Shown here piece after piece: positions 1 through 7,285 of a stretch of DNA of 15,987 nt. Positions within the stretch are counted from its first letter, which is position 1. Each line of letters opens with the position of its first letter. The translations under genes and the position numbers were made by a program. Below the pieces are notes generated by a model. That model saw only the letters and a list, made by a program, of their open reading frames with translations. It was not told the DNA's origin and did not search any database. Source of the DNA: an uncultured Mordavella sp. (GTDB lineage: Bacteria > Bacillota > Clostridia > Lachnospirales > Lachnospiraceae); NCBI GenBank assembly GCA_902406105.1, contig CABPCP010000066.1, forward strand, positions 1 to 15,987, in the 5' to 3' direction.

Positions 1-28
1 GGGGGATTTTTAAAAATCCCCCGGCCCC
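1..28. repeat. Palindromic intergenic element, copy 1 (left end cut by window)
   Basis: This is the right-hand part of a GC-rich palindrome whose full form has arms GGGGCCGGGGGATTTTT and its reverse complement, meeting at an AT core with no loop. The first six bases of the left arm lie outside the window. It sits 16 bases beyond the rplY stop codon, so it may help end that transcript. No U-run follows the palindrome, so it is not a standard intrinsic terminator. The bases after it (GATTGA) match those after copy 2. Confidence 0.85.
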
Positions 29-44
29 GATTGATAAATTCTAT

Positions 45-629
45 TTACTCTGCTGTCTCTTCTCCTTCCGCCTCTTCCGCTGCCGCAGCCCGGATCTCTG
101 TTACCGTCACGACCGCCGTCTCTGGATCTGTCGTTAGGTCTATATCTGGATTGGAGGCAATCGCAAGATCGCCAACCTTGATCGTGTCACCCAGTTTCAT
201 ATCTCCCACATCGACTTTCACTTTGTCTACCAATGCTGACGGATAAGCTTTGTACGCGACTTCATGCAAGAGCTGCTCCACCAGCCCGGTATTGACTTTC
301 TCGTGGTTCAGCAGGATGATCTCAGCCACAGAGTGTACTTTCTCGTTGCTTACCAGGGCTTGAAAATCAATTTCATCTACGCGCCCTTTCATTGTGTTAA
401 AATCCACTTCTTTGATCAGCACATTCATAGTCTGCCCTTCGATATCCAGCATGATCTGGCTTCCTTTGCCGCTGGTCTTCAGCAGACGCTCAACTGCCGG
501 CTTCTCCATCTTGACCGGGATCGATCCTTCCATGTCTCTCCCGAATACATTGCCGGTGACAAACCCTTCCCTTCTTAATTTCTTTGCCTTGATGTCCATG
601 CTCCGTTTTTCAGCTTTTAAAGTATCCAT
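45..629 (-). CDS. rplY: 50S ribosomal protein L25, Ctc type
   Basis: The 194-residue product matches the long (Ctc/TL5) form of bacterial L25, which binds 5S rRNA in the large ribosomal subunit and in some Firmicutes is stress induced. Residues 1 to about 90 resemble the L25 5S-binding beta-barrel (Lys/Arg-rich N-terminus, then a motif around GFVTGNVFGRDMEGSIPV). The remainder resembles the TL5 C-terminal domain, with an acidic Ala/Glu-rich tail from about residue 180. The start is supported by GGAGG nine bases upstream of the ATG. The gene is transcribed alone, divergent from the HsmA-like gene, and its 3' end lies next to palindrome copy 1. The L25 family call is firm; the Ctc stress role is by family analogy only. 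Confidence 0.9.
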   Translation of the reverse strand: MDTLKAEKRSMDIKAKKLRREGFVTGNVFGRDMEGSIPVKMEKPAVERLLKTSGKGSQIMLDIEGQTMNVLIKEVDFNTMKGRVDEIDFQALVSNEKVHSVAEIILLNHEKVNTGLVEQLLHEVAYKAYPSALVDKVKVDVGDMKLGDTIKVGDLAIASNPDIDLTTDPETAVVTVTEIRAAAAEEAEGEETAE

Positions 630-738
630 TTGTCTCTTCCTCCAAAAATCTGATCACTTAGCAGCCTTCACATTTGAATGTTCCAAAATCGAATCTCAAA
701 CAGGCAGGTCGTTAAGTAGGTTATCTTGCTACATTTGT

Positions 739-767
739 ATTATAACACCTATGTCAAGGGGGGTAAA
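739..767 (-). promoter_or_regulatory. Probable promoter of rplY
   Basis: On the minus strand there is a perfect -10 TATAAT (739-744) preceded by TG one base away, forming an extended -10. A weak -35 TTTACC lies at 762-767 with a 17-base spacer. It leaves a leader of about 100 bases before the rplY ATG, in which I see no convincing terminator or hexaloop hairpin. A TTGACA at 752-757 lies only seven bases from the -10 and cannot be its -35 partner. Confidence 0.6.
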
Positions 768-785
768 AGAAAATTTCTGCTTTAA

Positions 786-814
786 TTGACGTTTCCCGCA
801 AGATACGGTAGAAT
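786..814 (+). promoter_or_regulatory. Probable promoter of the HsmA-like / nuclease gene run
   Basis: TTGACG (786-791) and TAGAAT (809-814) are separated by 17 bases, a good sigma-A match. The promoter lies about 65 bases before the ATG of the membrane-protein gene at 880. It is divergent from the rplY promoter. Confidence 0.6.
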
Positions 815-879
815 ATCATGAAATGTTTGTAAATAATGATTGTGCATACGAATTAAAAAATTGGAGGAAAAGAACAATT

Positions 880-1257
880 ATGTCTGCTTTGCTGATCGCC
901 GCGATCATTTGTATGACGCTGGCTCTTACCTTTTATACCATCGGCGTTTTCTCCGAACGCCGCAGAGGCACCCTTCTTAAATGGCATGCCCTGGTCTTTT
1001 GGATCGGATTTCTCTTTGATACGACCGGAACAACCGTTATGGGCCGGATCGCGGGGGATGGTTTTCACTTCAACCTGCATGGGATCACTGGACTGATCGC
1101 CCTTCTGCTGATGGCATTTCACGCAGTCTGGGCTACTGTCATCCTGATCGCCAAAAAAGAACACGCAAAACAAACGTTCCACAAATTCAGCATTATGGTC
1201 TGGGCCATTTGGCTGATCCCGTATGTGCTTGGGATGTTTATTGGAATGAAGGGATGA
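880..1257 (+). CDS. Small four-helix membrane protein, HsmA-like family
   Basis: The 125-residue protein has four hydrophobic segments (about residues 2-23, 35-52, 69-88 and 103-121). His residues and the FDTTGTTVMGR and FHFNLHGITG motifs lie in or beside the membrane, and it ends FHKFSIMVWAIWLIPYVLGM. This pattern fits the HsmA-type integral membrane family, of which the C. difficile member has been described as a haem-binding protein. Whether this copy binds haem is inference. The reading frame is open back to an ATG at 823. I chose the ATG at 880 because GGAGG (863-867) precedes it and the hydrophobic N-terminus begins there; the spacing of 12 bases is a little long. The nuclease gene follows after 33 bases, so they probably share a transcript. 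No partner regulator such as hsmR is visible here. Confidence 0.65.
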   Translation: MSALLIAAIICMTLALTFYTIGVFSERRRGTLLKWHALVFWIGFLFDTTGTTVMGRIAGDGFHFNLHGITGLIALLLMAFHAVWATVILIAKKEHAKQTFHKFSIMVWAIWLIPYVLGMFIGMKG

Positions 1258-1290
1258 TCGGATCCCTATTGTTGATACGGAGGATTCAGC

Positions 1291-2259
1291 ATGACGGCTT
1301 TTAAAAAATTTTTCAAAAAATATATCCCTCTCGGACTTCTCCTTTTTGCTCTGCTCCTTCCATCCGGCTGTGATTCTTTCAGGGAAGAAGCGGCGATTCC
1401 TTCCTCTCCCAGCGCCGAATCTCTTGAACAGATCCCGGCCTACCAGGGGGAACCTTACGTGGAAATCAATAACAACCAACCAGATTTTACCGATGAGGAA
1501 TTGGAGCCTGACTCTTACGAATTTTACAGTGAACTGGATGATCTGGGACGCTGCGGAACTGCCCAGGCCTGCATTGGAGAAGATTTGATGCCCACGGAAG
1601 ACCGGGAAGCCATTGGACAGATCAAGCCCTCCGGCTGGCACACTGTAAAATACGCTGGCGTTGACGGCAATTATCTCTACAACCGCTGCCATCTCATCGG
1701 ATTTCAGCTGACTGCCGAAAATGCCAATCCAAAGAATCTCATCACCGGGACCCGTTCCATGAATGTAGACGGTATGCTTCCTTTTGAAAATCAGGTGGCC
1801 GAGTATATCCACAAAACGGATAATCATGTCCTCTATCGAGTCACGCCTATTTTTGAAGGAGATAATCTGGTTGCCTGCGGTGTTCAGATGGAGGCCGAAT
1901 CCGTGGAAGACGAGGGAGAGGGCGTTTCATTTAATGTCTATGTCTACAATGTACAAAAAGGGGTAGTCATTGACTACTCTAACGGCAGCAGCGAAGAGGG
2001 GAATCCTGCTGGAGATCCTCAGACCACTCCCGCTTCCGGCAGCGCGGCGGCTGGCGATACCGATTCTGAAGATTCCACCTCCGACAGCCAGACTGCCAAA
2101 GGAGACACTTACATTTTGAACAAAAACACTCAGAAATTCCACCTTCCCGATTGCTCCAGCGTTCCTGATATCAAAGCACGGAATAAAGAAAACTATACAG
2201 GGACCCGCGAAGAACTGTTGGAACGGGGATACTCCCCCTGCGGGAACTGCAATCCCTAA
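1291..2259 (+). CDS. Secreted DNA/RNA non-specific endonuclease (DNA-entry nuclease type), probable lipoprotein
   Basis: The 322-residue product starts with a Lys-rich stretch, a hydrophobic segment and Cys27 in LLPSGC. This looks like a lipoprotein signal, though Pro rather than Leu at -3 is imperfect. Residues about 50-235 match the beta-beta-alpha-Me nuclease family (EndA/DNA-entry nuclease). The core motif YNRCHLIGFQL places the likely catalytic His at 134, and NANPKNLITGTRSMNVDGM supplies the downstream metal-binding Asn region. A low-complexity Ser/Asp/Gly linker (about 230-270) leads to a C-terminal domain with FHLPDC (Cys288) and CGNC (Cys317, Cys320). That domain resembles the small Ada-like Cys module often attached to these nucleases. 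GGAGG lies seven bases upstream of the ATG. Likely role: degradation of extracellular DNA. The nuclease fold is confident; the substrate and any role in DNA uptake are inferred. Confidence 0.85.
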   Translation: MTAFKKFFKKYIPLGLLLFALLLPSGCDSFREEAAIPSSPSAESLEQIPAYQGEPYVEINNNQPDFTDEELEPDSYEFYSELDDLGRCGTAQACIGEDLMPTEDREAIGQIKPSGWHTVKYAGVDGNYLYNRCHLIGFQLTAENANPKNLITGTRSMNVDGMLPFENQVAEYIHKTDNHVLYRVTPIFEGDNLVACGVQMEAESVEDEGEGVSFNVYVYNVQKGVVIDYSNGSSEEGNPAGDPQTTPASGSAAAGDTDSEDSTSDSQTAKGDTYILNKNTQKFHLPDCSSVPDIKARNKENYTGTREELLERGYSPCGNCNP

Positions 2260-2284
2260 TCCGCCAACAAAAGCCTTCACATCC

Positions 2285-2309
2285 AAGCCGCGGAGCTGAT
2301 GCGCGGCTT
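2285..2309 (+). terminator. Hairpin after the nuclease gene, weak terminator candidate
   Basis: AAGCCGCG (2285-2292) pairs perfectly with CGCGGCTT (2302-2309) across a nine-base loop, 25 bases after the nuclease stop codon. Only TTTC follows, so termination is probably partial and the HAD gene may be read from the same transcript. I see no clear separate promoter before the HAD gene. Confidence 0.35.
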
Positions 2310-2347
2310 TCAAACGATTATTCTCTATAAAGAAAGAAGGAACCAGC

Positions 2348-3037
2348 ATGATCCGCAACGTTTTATTCGATCTGGACAACACTTTATTTAATTTTGATAA
2401 GGCGGAATCCCGTGCCGTAAGCTACACTCTACGGGAGCTTGGAATCGATCCAACCCCCGCGGTGGTTAAGCGTTACAGCGAATTAAACCTGGAACAGTGG
2501 AAACTCTTAGAACTTGGGAAACTGACCCGCAGAGAAGTAAAACTGCGCCGTTATCAGCTTTTGTTTGAGGAGCTTCATGTTGACTGTTCCGCCGCCAGAG
2601 CCGCAAAAATCTACGAGACCCAGCTTGGCATCGGACACTATTTTATAGAAGGAGCGCCGGAACTGCTGGAGACATTATATGGAAACTATTTGCTCTTCCT
2701 TGTCACCAACGGCACGGCCAGCGTGCAGAAAAGCCGGCTTAAGAGCGCCGGCATCGAGCGGTATTTTGAAGCTGTTTTCATTTCTGAGGAAATGGGCGCG
2801 GACAAGCCCAGCAGCGCTTATTTTGACGCCTGCTTCTCCCGGATTCCGAATTTTCAGAAAGGAGAGGCTGTCATCATCGGAGACAGCCTGACTTCTGATA
2901 TAAAAGGCGGCATCAATGCCGGCATCCGGACGATCTGGTTTAATCCCAGCGGCACAGAGAATCTCGCAGACATCCGGCCGGATTTTGAGATCCGGTCTCT
3001 GAACCAGATCCCAGCGCTTTTGGAACGGCTTAGATGA
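2348..3037 (+). CDS. HAD-superfamily hydrolase, YjjG-like (probable nucleotide 5'-phosphatase)
   Basis: The 229-residue protein carries all HAD signature motifs in order. Motif I is FDLDNTL, with nucleophile Asp8 and general acid Asp10. Motif II is VTNGT around Thr120. Motif III Lys153 lies in ADKPSS. Motif IV GDSLTSDI has Asp179 and Asp184. The residues between about 16 and 95 form a helical C1 cap, as in YjjG-type enzymes that dephosphorylate non-canonical pyrimidine nucleotides. The length and the DxDNTLF start favour the YjjG subgroup, but substrate cannot be read from sequence; general phosphoglycolate-phosphatase-like activity is the alternative. A GAAGG site lies just upstream of the ATG. 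It follows the nuclease gene by 88 bases with only a weak hairpin between. Confidence 0.8.
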   Translation: MIRNVLFDLDNTLFNFDKAESRAVSYTLRELGIDPTPAVVKRYSELNLEQWKLLELGKLTRREVKLRRYQLLFEELHVDCSAARAAKIYETQLGIGHYFIEGAPELLETLYGNYLLFLVTNGTASVQKSRLKSAGIERYFEAVFISEEMGADKPSSAYFDACFSRIPNFQKGEAVIIGDSLTSDIKGGINAGIRTIWFNPSGTENLADIRPDFEIRSLNQIPALLERLR

Positions 3038-3083
3038 TCACAGAAACCTGTTTCCTCTGTCCGCGGAGAGAAAGGGAATGTTT

Positions 3084-3786
3084 ATGAAGAAAGCAAACAG
3101 CTCGGAGAAAAAAATCCTCTATATCTCATTTATCCTGATCCAGAGTCTGGTCTACGGCATCGGAAATCCTTTGACTAAGGTAGCTTATCACAGCATTTCA
3201 CCGCTGTGGCTGCTGGCCGCCCGGTACTGTTTGCTCCGATCCTTTTTTCTCTTGTCTTTCACAGGCCCTATTCCTACAAACGTCTCCCCCCCTCCAGCTT
3301 ATCACCATCCTGGGGCTGTTTTTCCTGTGCTGCAATACAGGAACCTTTTCTTTTGGGCCGGGGGAGGCTTTGGCTCTTCTGGACGCTCTCTGCCTGGCCG
3401 GCGTTCTGGTCTTTGGCGAGAAGGCCCTTGCACAGATGGATGTATTATCCGTCACCGGGCTTCAGATTGGCGTTACTATGGCCTTAAGCCTGGCGGGCGC
3501 CCTGCTGTTTGACGATGTCTCCACGCTTCCGTCTGTGGAACCGGAAGCCTGGCTGGTGGTACTCTACCTTGCGGCTGTCTGCACCATTGCCGCCTATCTT
3601 CTGCAAAATAAAGCGGTGGCGCATCTCAATGCCTCCACCGTTTCTATGCTCCAATGCACCCAGCCCATCCTGACATCCCTGGTAGCTTATTTTCTTCTGG
3701 GAGAGACTCTGAATGGCCTGGGATTGACCGGCGCCGCGCTGATCGTCCTCTGCCTTTTGGCAGACAGCCGCTACAGCTCATTATAG
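3084..3786 (+). pseudogene. EamA/DMT-family transporter, broken by frame changes and probably an internal deletion
   Basis: Three reading frames hold consecutive pieces of one drug/metabolite transporter. The first runs from the ATG at 3084 (AAGGG seven bases upstream) to about 3230 and includes the family-typical GIGNPLTKVAYHSISPLWLL. The second (about 3206-3285) reads FAPILFSLVFHRPYSYKRL. The third (about 3295-3786) holds the C-terminal EamA repeat, with FGEKALAQMDVLSVTGLQIG, AAYLLQNKAVAHLNAS and QPILTSLVAYFLLGE. One frame change falls at or near a run of seven C (3286-3292). The total coding equivalent is about 235 residues, against about 290-300 for intact two-repeat EamA proteins, so roughly one to two transmembrane helices from the first repeat appear lost. 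The gene converges with and overlaps the ANTAR gene by 16 bases. Sequencing error could explain one frame change but not the missing length. Confidence 0.75.
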
Positions 3787-4325
3787 ATCAATGTCAGGAT
3801 CATCTGGGCGGTCTCTACCATATTCCGCCCAGAATCCATACTGCTTTTCTGGATATAGCGGAACGCCTCTTCCTCTGTCATATGGTTGCGTTCCATCAAC
3901 ACATACTTGGCGTTCTTGATATAATTTTCTTCCCGCTCTGTCCTCTTGGGACGTTTCGCCTTCTTTCCGCCCAGCCTCTGATCCAGATTTTCCAGCATCA
4001 TTCGGACGGTGTCGATAAATTCTGCCGCTTTCAAAGGCATGGTAACCGCTACCAGACCTTCTTCCCTGCGGCTGCTGACATTCTGCCTGGTATCTAGGAG
4101 AAGGACCTCAAAAAAACGGGGCAGACAATTTACCAGGTCTGTATAATACATATCCGGCAGACGTACCTTTGTGATCACAATCCCATGGGAGAGACGTCCA
4201 GCTTCTTGGAGAGCCGCGGAAGCCGTACTGACGATCCTGGCGTCGCTGTATCCATAGCGAAGAAGTATCTCTTTAATTTTTCTGGCTTCCTCCGCTTTCG
4301 CAAACGCAAGAATAATGCTTCCCAT
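3771..4325 (-). CDS. ANTAR-domain RNA-binding antiterminator with a degenerate receiver domain (NitR/NasT-like)
   Basis: The 184-residue protein has an N-terminal receiver-like domain (about 1-118) and a C-terminal ANTAR domain (about 126-183). The ANTAR part shows the usual signature: NAKYVLMERNHMTEEEAFRYIQ followed by SSMDSGRNMVETAQMIL. The receiver lacks the N-terminal acidic pair (AFAKAEEA), and Lys53 (VITKVRLPDM) stands where the phosphorylated Asp is expected. It is therefore unlikely to be switched by a histidine kinase. It lies 54 bases after the GSI-like gene in the same direction, with GGAGG before its ATG, so the two are probably co-transcribed. A glnA-ANTAR pair of this kind (nitR) has been described in a solventogenic Clostridium. 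Likely targets are the hexaloop leaders of gltB, purF and glnN in this window (inference from the RNA structures). Confidence 0.88.
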   Translation of the reverse strand: MGSIILAFAKAEEARKIKEILLRYGYSDARIVSTASAALQEAGRLSHGIVITKVRLPDMYYTDLVNCLPRFFEVLLLDTRQNVSSRREEGLVAVTMPLKAAEFIDTVRMMLENLDQRLGGKKAKRPKRTEREENYIKNAKYVLMERNHMTEEEAFRYIQKSSMDSGRNMVETAQMILTLIYNEL

Positions 4326-4379
4326 CTGTCTCCCTCCACTGTCTGCTGCCTCACATAGATATCTCCTGTCTGGATCGTC

Positions 4380-5669
4380 TTAGAATTTATGAAGATATTC
4401 CCTCATTTCCCAATCTGTCACTTCTTTGGCATAACGTTCCCATTCTTTCTGCTTCTCCTTAATATACATCGATGCATATCCCTCGCCCACTGTGGTTCTT
4501 AAAAAAGCATCCTCCGCGAAAGCAGCAACCGCTTCCTTCAAGGTACCTGGCAGAGCTCCCGCTTTTTCTTCTACTGGCGGAAGTTCTTTGTCCTGTCTCA
4601 TTCCATCCATGCCTGCGGCCACTGCCGCGGCAATCGTCAGATACGGGTTTGCCGCTCCATCCGGCAGTTTCCATTCTACGCAGATCTCCCGGTTTTCCCC
4701 TTCTGTCACCAGGATCGGCGCGTGATAGTCTTCCTTGGACCAGAAACGTTCCGTAGGCGCGTAGAACCGGGCTTTCATCCTTTTGTAAGAGTTGACTACC
4801 GGATTAGAAATCGCCGTGATCCCATTCATATGTTCCAGAAGCCCGGCAATAAACCCATGCGCTTCCCGGCTCATTCCATCCGCCGCGGCTGGATCGGTGA
4901 AAATATTTTTCCCATCCCGGAAAACAGCAATATTCAAAGACATGGCAGATCCTGGAAGGTCCGTTCTCGGTTTCGGCATGAAGGTAGCATGCAGACCGTG
5001 TCTTTGGGCAACTGTTCTGACGGTAGAGCGGAAGGTCACCACCTGATCCGCCACCTTGACTCCACGGGATGGTTTGAAATCCACCTCGTGCTGGGCCGGC
5101 GCGTTTTCATGATGAGAAGATTTGATCTCAAAGCCCATTTCTTCCAAGGTCAAAATCATATCCCGGCGGGCGTTCTCTCCTCCATCTAACGGCGCCACAT
5201 CCAGGTATCCGGCCATTTCTCCCGTCTCTGTCGTCGGCCTGCCCTCTTCGTCCGTCTGGAACAAGAAGAATTCACATTCCGGATAAAGGTCAATATGGTA
5301 TCCCTCTTTCTTTGCTTCCTCCAGCACCCGCCGCAGAATACAGCGAGGACTTTCTTCCAAAAGATTTCCCTGACGGTCCGTCAAGTCGCATAGAAACCTC
5401 GCCACCTTTCCCTGTTGGGGCCGCCAAGGAAGAATCGCAAAGGTATCCAGATCCGGTTTCAAAAAAATCTGTCTGTGTCCCAATTCATTCATCCCTGTAA
5501 TGTGGAAGCCTTCCACCCGGCAGCGTCCCGCAAGCGCTTTCTCCATCTGTCCGGCAGTCACCGCAATGTTTTTCAACATTCCAAATAAATCTACAAACTG
5601 AAGCCTGATAAACTTAACGTCCTCATCCTCGATCATTTCCAGGATCTCCCGCTCTGTAAACTTCGCCAT
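4380..5669 (-). CDS. Glutamine synthetase type I homologue with key active-site residues substituted (possible sensor or altered ligase)
   Basis: At 429 residues it aligns along nearly its whole length with GSI, from MAKFTEREI to the C-terminal MREYLHKF. The metal/nucleotide Glu residues are kept: E131 and E133 (PECEFFLF), E188 and E195 (SSHHENAPAQHE), and E332. NSYKR (R297) is also kept. Compared by eye with Bacillus subtilis GlnA, many others are changed. The DGSSIEGF ammonia-site loop reads EGFHITGM (53-60). The His in GSGMH is Ser244. The catalytic flap Glu in GYEAP is Tyr303. The Arg in the NRS motif is Tyr315, the Arg of the RIP motif is Leu320ish, and the Arg in VEVRS is Lys334. Normal glutamate-ammonia ligase activity is therefore doubtful. 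A gamma-glutamyl-amine ligase or a non-catalytic sensor are alternatives. GGAGG lies seven bases before the ATG. It heads a two-gene operon with the ANTAR regulator. Confidence 0.85.
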   Translation of the reverse strand: MAKFTEREILEMIEDEDVKFIRLQFVDLFGMLKNIAVTAGQMEKALAGRCRVEGFHITGMNELGHRQIFLKPDLDTFAILPWRPQQGKVARFLCDLTDRQGNLLEESPRCILRRVLEEAKKEGYHIDLYPECEFFLFQTDEEGRPTTETGEMAGYLDVAPLDGGENARRDMILTLEEMGFEIKSSHHENAPAQHEVDFKPSRGVKVADQVVTFRSTVRTVAQRHGLHATFMPKPRTDLPGSAMSLNIAVFRDGKNIFTDPAAADGMSREAHGFIAGLLEHMNGITAISNPVVNSYKRMKARFYAPTERFWSKEDYHAPILVTEGENREICVEWKLPDGAANPYLTIAAAVAAGMDGMRQDKELPPVEEKAGALPGTLKEAVAAFAEDAFLRTTVGEGYASMYIKEKQKEWERYAKEVTDWEMREYLHKF

Positions 5670-5703
5670 TTTTTACCCTCCATTATTTTAAGGATTTTCT
5701 TTT

Positions 5704-5712
5704 ATTATAACA
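5704..5712 (-). promoter_or_regulatory. Extended -10 promoter of the GSI-like/ANTAR operon
   Basis: The minus strand reads TGTTATAAT, a perfect extended -10 (TG, one base, TATAAT). The place where a -35 would lie falls inside palindrome copy 2 and has no -35 match. Start of transcription would be near 5697, giving a leader of under 30 bases with no attenuator, unlike the other nitrogen genes here. This fits a constitutively made regulator, or one controlled by something binding the adjacent palindrome (speculative). Confidence 0.6.
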
Positions 5713-5721
5713 TTTTTCGTT

Positions 5722-5756
5722 GGGGCCGGGGGATTTTTAAAAATCCCCCCGGCCCC
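5722..5756. repeat. Palindromic intergenic element, copy 2
   Basis: The left arm is GGGGCCGGGGGATTTTT and the right arm is its reverse complement with one extra C (six C instead of five), so the hairpin would have a single-base bulge. It lies between the gltD stop and the promoter of the GSI-like gene, directly abutting the -10 region of that promoter. A 20-base sequence shared with copy 3 starts five bases to its right. Confidence 0.9.
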
Positions 5757-5761
5757 GATTG

Positions 5762-5781
5762 AAAATGCCCTGTCCCTTTTT
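5762..5781. repeat. 20-base flank shared with palindrome copy 3
   Basis: AAAATGCCCTGTCCCTTTTT here differs at one position from AAAATACCCTGTCCCTTTTT at 12054-12073. In both places it starts five bases after the palindrome core and precedes the stop codon of a minus-strand gene (gltD or purF). On the minus strand it reads AAAAAGGGACAGGG followed by YATTTT. The fixed spacing suggests that palindrome and flank form one composite element. Confidence 0.75.
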
Positions 5782-5800
5782 GACTTTTCCATCGGTTGGT

Positions 5801-7282
5801 CTATGACAGATTACTATATCCCATAAGAGAAGCATCTACCGCCTTCGCGACTTCCCGCCCTTCATGAATGGCCCATACTACCAAGGATTGTCCTCTTCGC
5901 ATATCTCCAGCGGCGAATACTCTCTGCACGGAGGTTTCATATTGTTTCTCTGCCACGGTGCCTCTGCTGGTCTTCTCCACCTGAAAGGCTTTCAGGATCT
6001 CGTCCTGAGCTCCGGCAAATCCGGCGGCGATCAGGACAAGGTCGGCCGGGATTTCTTTCTCGCTTCCCGGCACCGGGACCATGTCCAGCCGCCCTGTCTT
6101 CTCGTTTTTCTTTGCTTCCAGCCCTACGGTGCGGATCTTACAGAGCTGTCCCTTTTCATTTCCAATGAATTCCCGGACGGTGGTCTGGTAGATCCGTGGA
6201 TCTCGGCCAAATACCGCGATTGATTCCTCCTGGCCGTAATCGGTCTTTAAGACTCTTGGCCACTCCGGCCAAGGATTTGATTCTGTCCGCATTTTTGAAG
6301 GCTTTGGCATCATTTCTAACTGTGTCACAGATTTGGCTCCCAAACGGATAGCCGTTCCCACGCAGTCGTTTCCCGTATCTCCGCCTCCAATGACGATCAC
6401 ATGTTTCCCCTTTGCCAGGGAATAAGGCACACTCTGAAAATCTGAATCCAGCAGGGTCTTGGTCACTTCTGAGAGAAAATCCACAGCAAATCGGATTCCT
6501 TTAAGTTCCCTCCCCGGCGCCTGAATATCCTTTGCCTTAGCCGCTCCACAGGCCAGGATCACCCTGTCGTATTCCTTGAGAAGGTCTTTTGCTTTCTTAT
6601 CTTTCCCGATCTCTACGCCTGTGACAAATGTGACTCCTTCTTCTTCCATCAGCTTCCGCCGCCGCGCGATCACCCATTTCTCCAGCTTCATATTGGGGAT
6701 TCCATACATCAAAAGTCCTCCCACGCGGTCGCTGCGCTCGAACACCGTCACTTCGTGTCCCCGCCTGTTTAGCTGAAACGCCGCCGCCAAACCGGAAGGT
6801 CCGCTCCCTACCACAGCCACGCGGTAGCCTGTACGCGCCTTTGGCGGACCAACCCTTACCAGATCATGGGCAAAGGCGTACTCAATGATCGCCCGCTCAT
6901 TTTCTTTGGTGGAAACCGGCTCTGTATTTACGTTGCAGGTACACGCCGCCTCACACAAAGCGGGACATACCCGTGAGGTAAATTCCGGGAAACAATTGGT
7001 CTTCTGCAGCCGCTGATAAGCGCCCTCCAGATTATCCCGATACACCAGATCATTAAACTCTGGCACCAGATTATGCAGAGGACAGCCGGAAGCCATTCCG
7101 GCCAGCATATTGCCAAACTGGCAGAACGGAACCCCGCACTCCATACATCTTGCCCCCTGGACCTGCTGTTCCTTTGGAGGCAGGCTTTCATGGAATTCAT
7201 GGAAATCCCGGATTCTTTCTTCCGGTTCCCGCACAGGCCCTGTTTTTCGCTCATATTCTAAAAATCCTGTCGCTTTTCCCAT
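5801..7282 (-). CDS. gltD: Glutamate synthase (NADPH) small subunit
   Basis: The 493-residue beta subunit passes electrons from NADPH through FAD and 4Fe-4S clusters to the GltB subunit in the GOGAT reaction. N-terminal cluster-binding Cys residues lie at 46, 49, 54 and 67 (RCMECGVPFC, GCPLHN), and a second set at about 106, 110, 114 and 116 (RVCPALCEAACTC). The FAD-binding GSGPSG is at 159-164 and the NADPH-binding VIGGGDTGNDC near residue 300. The C-terminal VFAAGDMRRGQSLVVWAI is the usual FAD-contact motif. Length and motif order are normal. The ATG is three bases after the gltB stop codon and uses a GGAGG inside the end of gltB, which implies tight co-transcription and probably translational coupling. 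Palindrome copy 2 lies 45 bases downstream. Confidence 0.96.
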   Translation of the reverse strand: MGKATGFLEYERKTGPVREPEERIRDFHEFHESLPPKEQQVQGARCMECGVPFCQFGNMLAGMASGCPLHNLVPEFNDLVYRDNLEGAYQRLQKTNCFPEFTSRVCPALCEAACTCNVNTEPVSTKENERAIIEYAFAHDLVRVGPPKARTGYRVAVVGSGPSGLAAAFQLNRRGHEVTVFERSDRVGGLLMYGIPNMKLEKWVIARRRKLMEEEGVTFVTGVEIGKDKKAKDLLKEYDRVILACGAAKAKDIQAPGRELKGIRFAVDFLSEVTKTLLDSDFQSVPYSLAKGKHVIVIGGGDTGNDCVGTAIRLGAKSVTQLEMMPKPSKMRTESNPWPEWPRVLKTDYGQEESIAVFGRDPRIYQTTVREFIGNEKGQLCKIRTVGLEAKKNEKTGRLDMVPVPGSEKEIPADLVLIAAGFAGAQDEILKAFQVEKTSRGTVAEKQYETSVQRVFAAGDMRRGQSLVVWAIHEGREVAKAVDASLMGYSNLS

Positions 7283-7285
7283 TTC

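Noticed and set aside
739..757. TTGACA plus TATAAT upstream of rplY as a promoter pair
   Set aside because: Only seven bases separate them. The extended -10 with a weak -35 at 762-767 is the workable arrangement.
853..1827. 324-codon open frame on the minus strand opposite the membrane-protein and nuclease genes
   Set aside because: It is antisense to two genes with clear family signatures, and its translation is rich in Arg/Gly/His with no recognisable domain.
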